From positions 1 to 7,470 of the forward strand of contig CAIQMJ010001082.1 in assembly GCA_903872875.1 (NCBI GenBank): a DNA stretch of 7,470 nt, given 5' to 3'. The notes under the pieces were generated by a model. It saw nothing but the letters and a program-made list of their open reading frames with translations. It did no database searches and was not told the origin of the DNA. Position numbers and translations under genes: made by a program. The stretch is from an uncultured Variovorax sp. (lineage in GTDB: Bacteria; Pseudomonadota; Gammaproteobacteria; Burkholderiales; Burkholderiaceae_C). Position 1 is the stretch's first letter. The number at the start of each line of letters is the position of its first letter. This document shows, piece after piece, positions 5,592 to 7,470 of this stretch.

Positions 5592-7470
5592 TCAGGCAGT
5601 GATGTCGTTCGAGAACACCTGCCGGACGGCCGCCTGGGAGAATCGCGCGACAGCATAGTCGCGCCCGGCCTGCGCCAGCGCTTCCCAGGATACCGGGTCT
5701 TCCATGATCCCCACGATGGCATCGGCGATTTCAGCGGCATCGTCGTGCACGGGCGCCACAGCGTCGAGTCCGTCGAGCCCCTGCATACCGACCGAGGTGG
5801 TCACCAGCGGAAGGCCGTGGTGAAGCGCCTCGATGACCTTTCCCTTGACGCCCGCACCGAAACGCAGCGGTACCACCGCCACACCCGCGCTGCGGTAGAA
5901 CCCTGCCAGGGCCTCGTCGGTGACGTAGCCTGTGACGTGCACCGACGCATCTTCAAGGGCACGGACTTCGTTGGTCGGATTGGACCCCACCAGCATCAGG
6001 CGGGCACCGGGCACGCGAGCCTTGACCTTCGGAAAGATCTCTCCAACCAGCCATTTGGCGGCGTCAACATTGGGCGGATGCCCGAAGCCCGCGACGAACA
6101 ACAGGTCGGCCTTGCGGCGTGTCGAGCTGTCGACCGGAGGCTCCTCGTGCTCGAAGGAGAAGAGCGGTACCGTACGCGCGACCGCGTCCGGCAGCAGTTT
6201 CCGCACCGCTTGCGTCTCTGACGACGAGGGGTAGTAGACGACGTCGACCCGGGCCCACAGCGACTCTTCCAGTTCGCGGCTGCCCTCGGCTTGCTTGAGC
6301 AGGCGCGAGTTCCGTGTCTTCTCGTACTCGCCAAGCAGGCGCAGATAGTGCAGATCGTGGCCGTAGAACAGCACCTTGGCCCGAGTGCATGCCCGCACGG
6401 CCGCCAGGTGATCCTCCGCCACATGGGGACGGCTCAGGAACACATAGTCGATGTTGGCGCCATTCGCCTGAATCCATTCGTCGAAGCGGCCAGTGTATTC
6501 CTTGCCATAGTAGACCTCGATGCCCTCCTGCTGCAGAAGCACGGAGTAATGCGGATCGCGCCAGAGATTGGCCGGCCAGAACTTCACGTTCAGCCCCATG
6601 GCCCGAAATTCGCGCAGGAAGCACCACACGCTTCGCGAGCCGGCATCGCGGTCGGGCTGCGGCACATAGTGGTCGATCACCAGGATCGTCTTTCGACCCA
6701 CCGACCGATCTCGGGCATGGAAAAGATCGAGGCCGTGGTCGCGATGGTGGCGGCTCAGCTCTTGAGCCCAGCGTGCGTGGAACTTCTTCTGGTTCGCGAC
6801 CTGGTGCGCCTTCACGCCGCTGCCGACGTCGGTGCCATGCGAAATGCCCTCGTAGTGGATCACCACCGATTCGGGCTGGTACAGCACGCGCAGACCCGCG
6901 GCCCGGACGCGGAACGCCAAGTCGGTATCCTCGTAGTAGGCCGGCATGTAGTGCTCGTCGAAGCCGCAGAGCTGATCCCACAACGCCTTTCGGATCAGCA
7001 AGGAGGCGCCCGAGCAATAGTCGACCTCTTTGACGTAGTTGTAGACACTGCGGGCAGGCTCGTCGAGCCGACCGTAATTCCACGCGGAGCCGTCCCGCCA
7101 GAGGATGCCGCCGGCCTCCTGCAACCGTCCATCAGGGTAGACAAGCTTGGAGCCGACCATGCCGCAGTCGGGGATCTTGGCGAACAATGACAACATGCTG
7201 TCGAGCCAGCCTGCCGTTACTTCGGTGTCGTTGTTCAGCAGGTAAACGAAGCGACCCTTGGCAGCAGCGCAGGCGGCGTTGCTCGAGCGCAGGAAGCCAA
7301 GGTTTGTTGGATTGGAAATGAAACGCAGGCCAGGAACCTGGCGCAGCCACTGGATCTCTTCATCGCCGGAAGCGTCCTCTGCAACAAGGACTTCGACGTG
7401 CACCTCTGGAAGGTGCTCTGCGATGGACCGGATACACGCCAAGGTATGACCCAAATTCCCGTACGTTGGA
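5592..7470 (-). CDS. Two-domain glycosyltransferase (GT2-GT4 fusion), N-terminus beyond window
   Basis: Expected to add two sugars, or two linkages, to a surface glycan. About 625 residues are visible, numbered here from P at 7469. The frame runs off the right edge: PTYGNLGHT is a GT2 core-strand motif, so the TTG at 7454 is an internal Leu codon, not a start. The first domain (about 1-240, GT-A fold) has AEDASGDE (30-37), NPTNLGF, LLNNDTEV (77-84, NND metal site), CSGASLLIRK and AYYEDTDLAFR, with ED as the acidic catalytic pair. The second domain (about 258-625, GT-B/GT4) starts at KTILVIDHYVPQ and has LLFVAGFGHPPNVDA (456-470), an LMLVG strand (491-495), and GAGVKGKVIEALHHGLPLVTT (538-558), the donor-binding block with its conserved Glu. 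Linker residues are not obviously disordered. The gene is convergent with wzt, 34 bp apart. Further N-terminal domains cannot be excluded. Substrates are unknown. Confidence 0.93.
   Translation of the reverse strand, partial: PTYGNLGHTLACIRSIAEHLPEVHVEVLVAEDASGDEEIQWLRQVPGLRFISNPTNLGFLRSSNAACAAAKGRFVYLLNNDTEVTAGWLDSMLSLFAKIPDCGMVGSKLVYPDGRLQEAGGILWRDGSAWNYGRLDEPARSVYNYVKEVDYCSGASLLIRKALWDQLCGFDEHYMPAYYEDTDLAFRVRAAGLRVLYQPESVVIHYEGISHGTDVGSGVKAHQVANQKKFHARWAQELSRHHRDHGLDLFHARDRSVGRKTILVIDHYVPQPDRDAGSRSVWCFLREFRAMGLNVKFWPANLWRDPHYSVLLQQEGIEVYYGKEYTGRFDEWIQANGANIDYVFLSRPHVAEDHLAAVRACTRAKVLFYGHDLHYLRLLGEYEKTRNSRLLKQAEGSRELEESLWARVDVVYYPSSSETQAVRKLLPDAVARTVPLFSFEHEEPPVDSSTRRKADLLFVAGFGHPPNVDAAKWLVGEIFPKVKARVPGARLMLVGSNPTNEVRALEDASVHVTGYVTDEALAGFYRSAGVAVVPLRFGAGVKGKVIEALHHGLPLVTTSVGMQGLDGLDAVAPVHDDAAEIADAIVGIMEDPVSWEALAQAGRDYAVARFSQAAVRQVFSNDITA

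Noticed and set aside
7452..7454. TTG as the start codon of the GT2-GT4 gene
   Set aside because: The frame stays open to the window edge, and the residues before it (PTYGN) complete a GT2 core motif, so this codon encodes an internal Leu.

Overview
The window is a gene-dense, high-GC stretch (about 65% in rows counted by hand). It looks like one edge of a surface-polysaccharide (O-antigen-type) locus meeting a housekeeping arginine gene. The ArgB sequence resembles those of Burkholderiales, so a Gram-negative betaproteobacterium is the best guess. That rests on recalled family resemblance, not on a search.

Layout. A minus-strand operon reads right to left from 3226: a polyprenyl-phosphate sugar-1-phosphate transferase (2132-3226), a Wzx-type flippase (761-2104), then argB (764 to beyond the left edge, missing its C-terminus). 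Divergent from it, across only 44 bp, a plus-strand operon reads a family 2 glycosyltransferase (3271-4053), the ABC exporter permease Wzm (4050-4853) and its ATPase Wzt (4856-5557). Its genes overlap or nearly touch. A minus-strand GT2-GT4 fusion glycosyltransferase (stop at 5592, start beyond the right edge) converges on wzt across 34 bp. No stretch over 300 bp lacks a gene. The gaps are 27, 44, 2 and 34 bp, and only the 44-bp one shows possible regulatory structure. No tRNA, rRNA, insertion sequence or CRISPR was seen.

Working together (inference). The membrane transferase would load the first sugar onto undecaprenyl phosphate on the cytoplasmic face, and the GT2 and GT2-GT4 enzymes would extend the glycan. 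Wzm/Wzt would export a finished lipid-linked polymer, while Wzx would flip single lipid-linked units or short oligosaccharides. Both export types sit a few kilobases apart with no Wzy polymerase or Wzz chain-length regulator in view, so the locus may serve two glycans or one unusual pathway. No wholly new system is visible. The points most worth checking are the mixed export machinery, the 4-bp fusion of flippase to argB, and the 23-bp dyad between the divergent operons.
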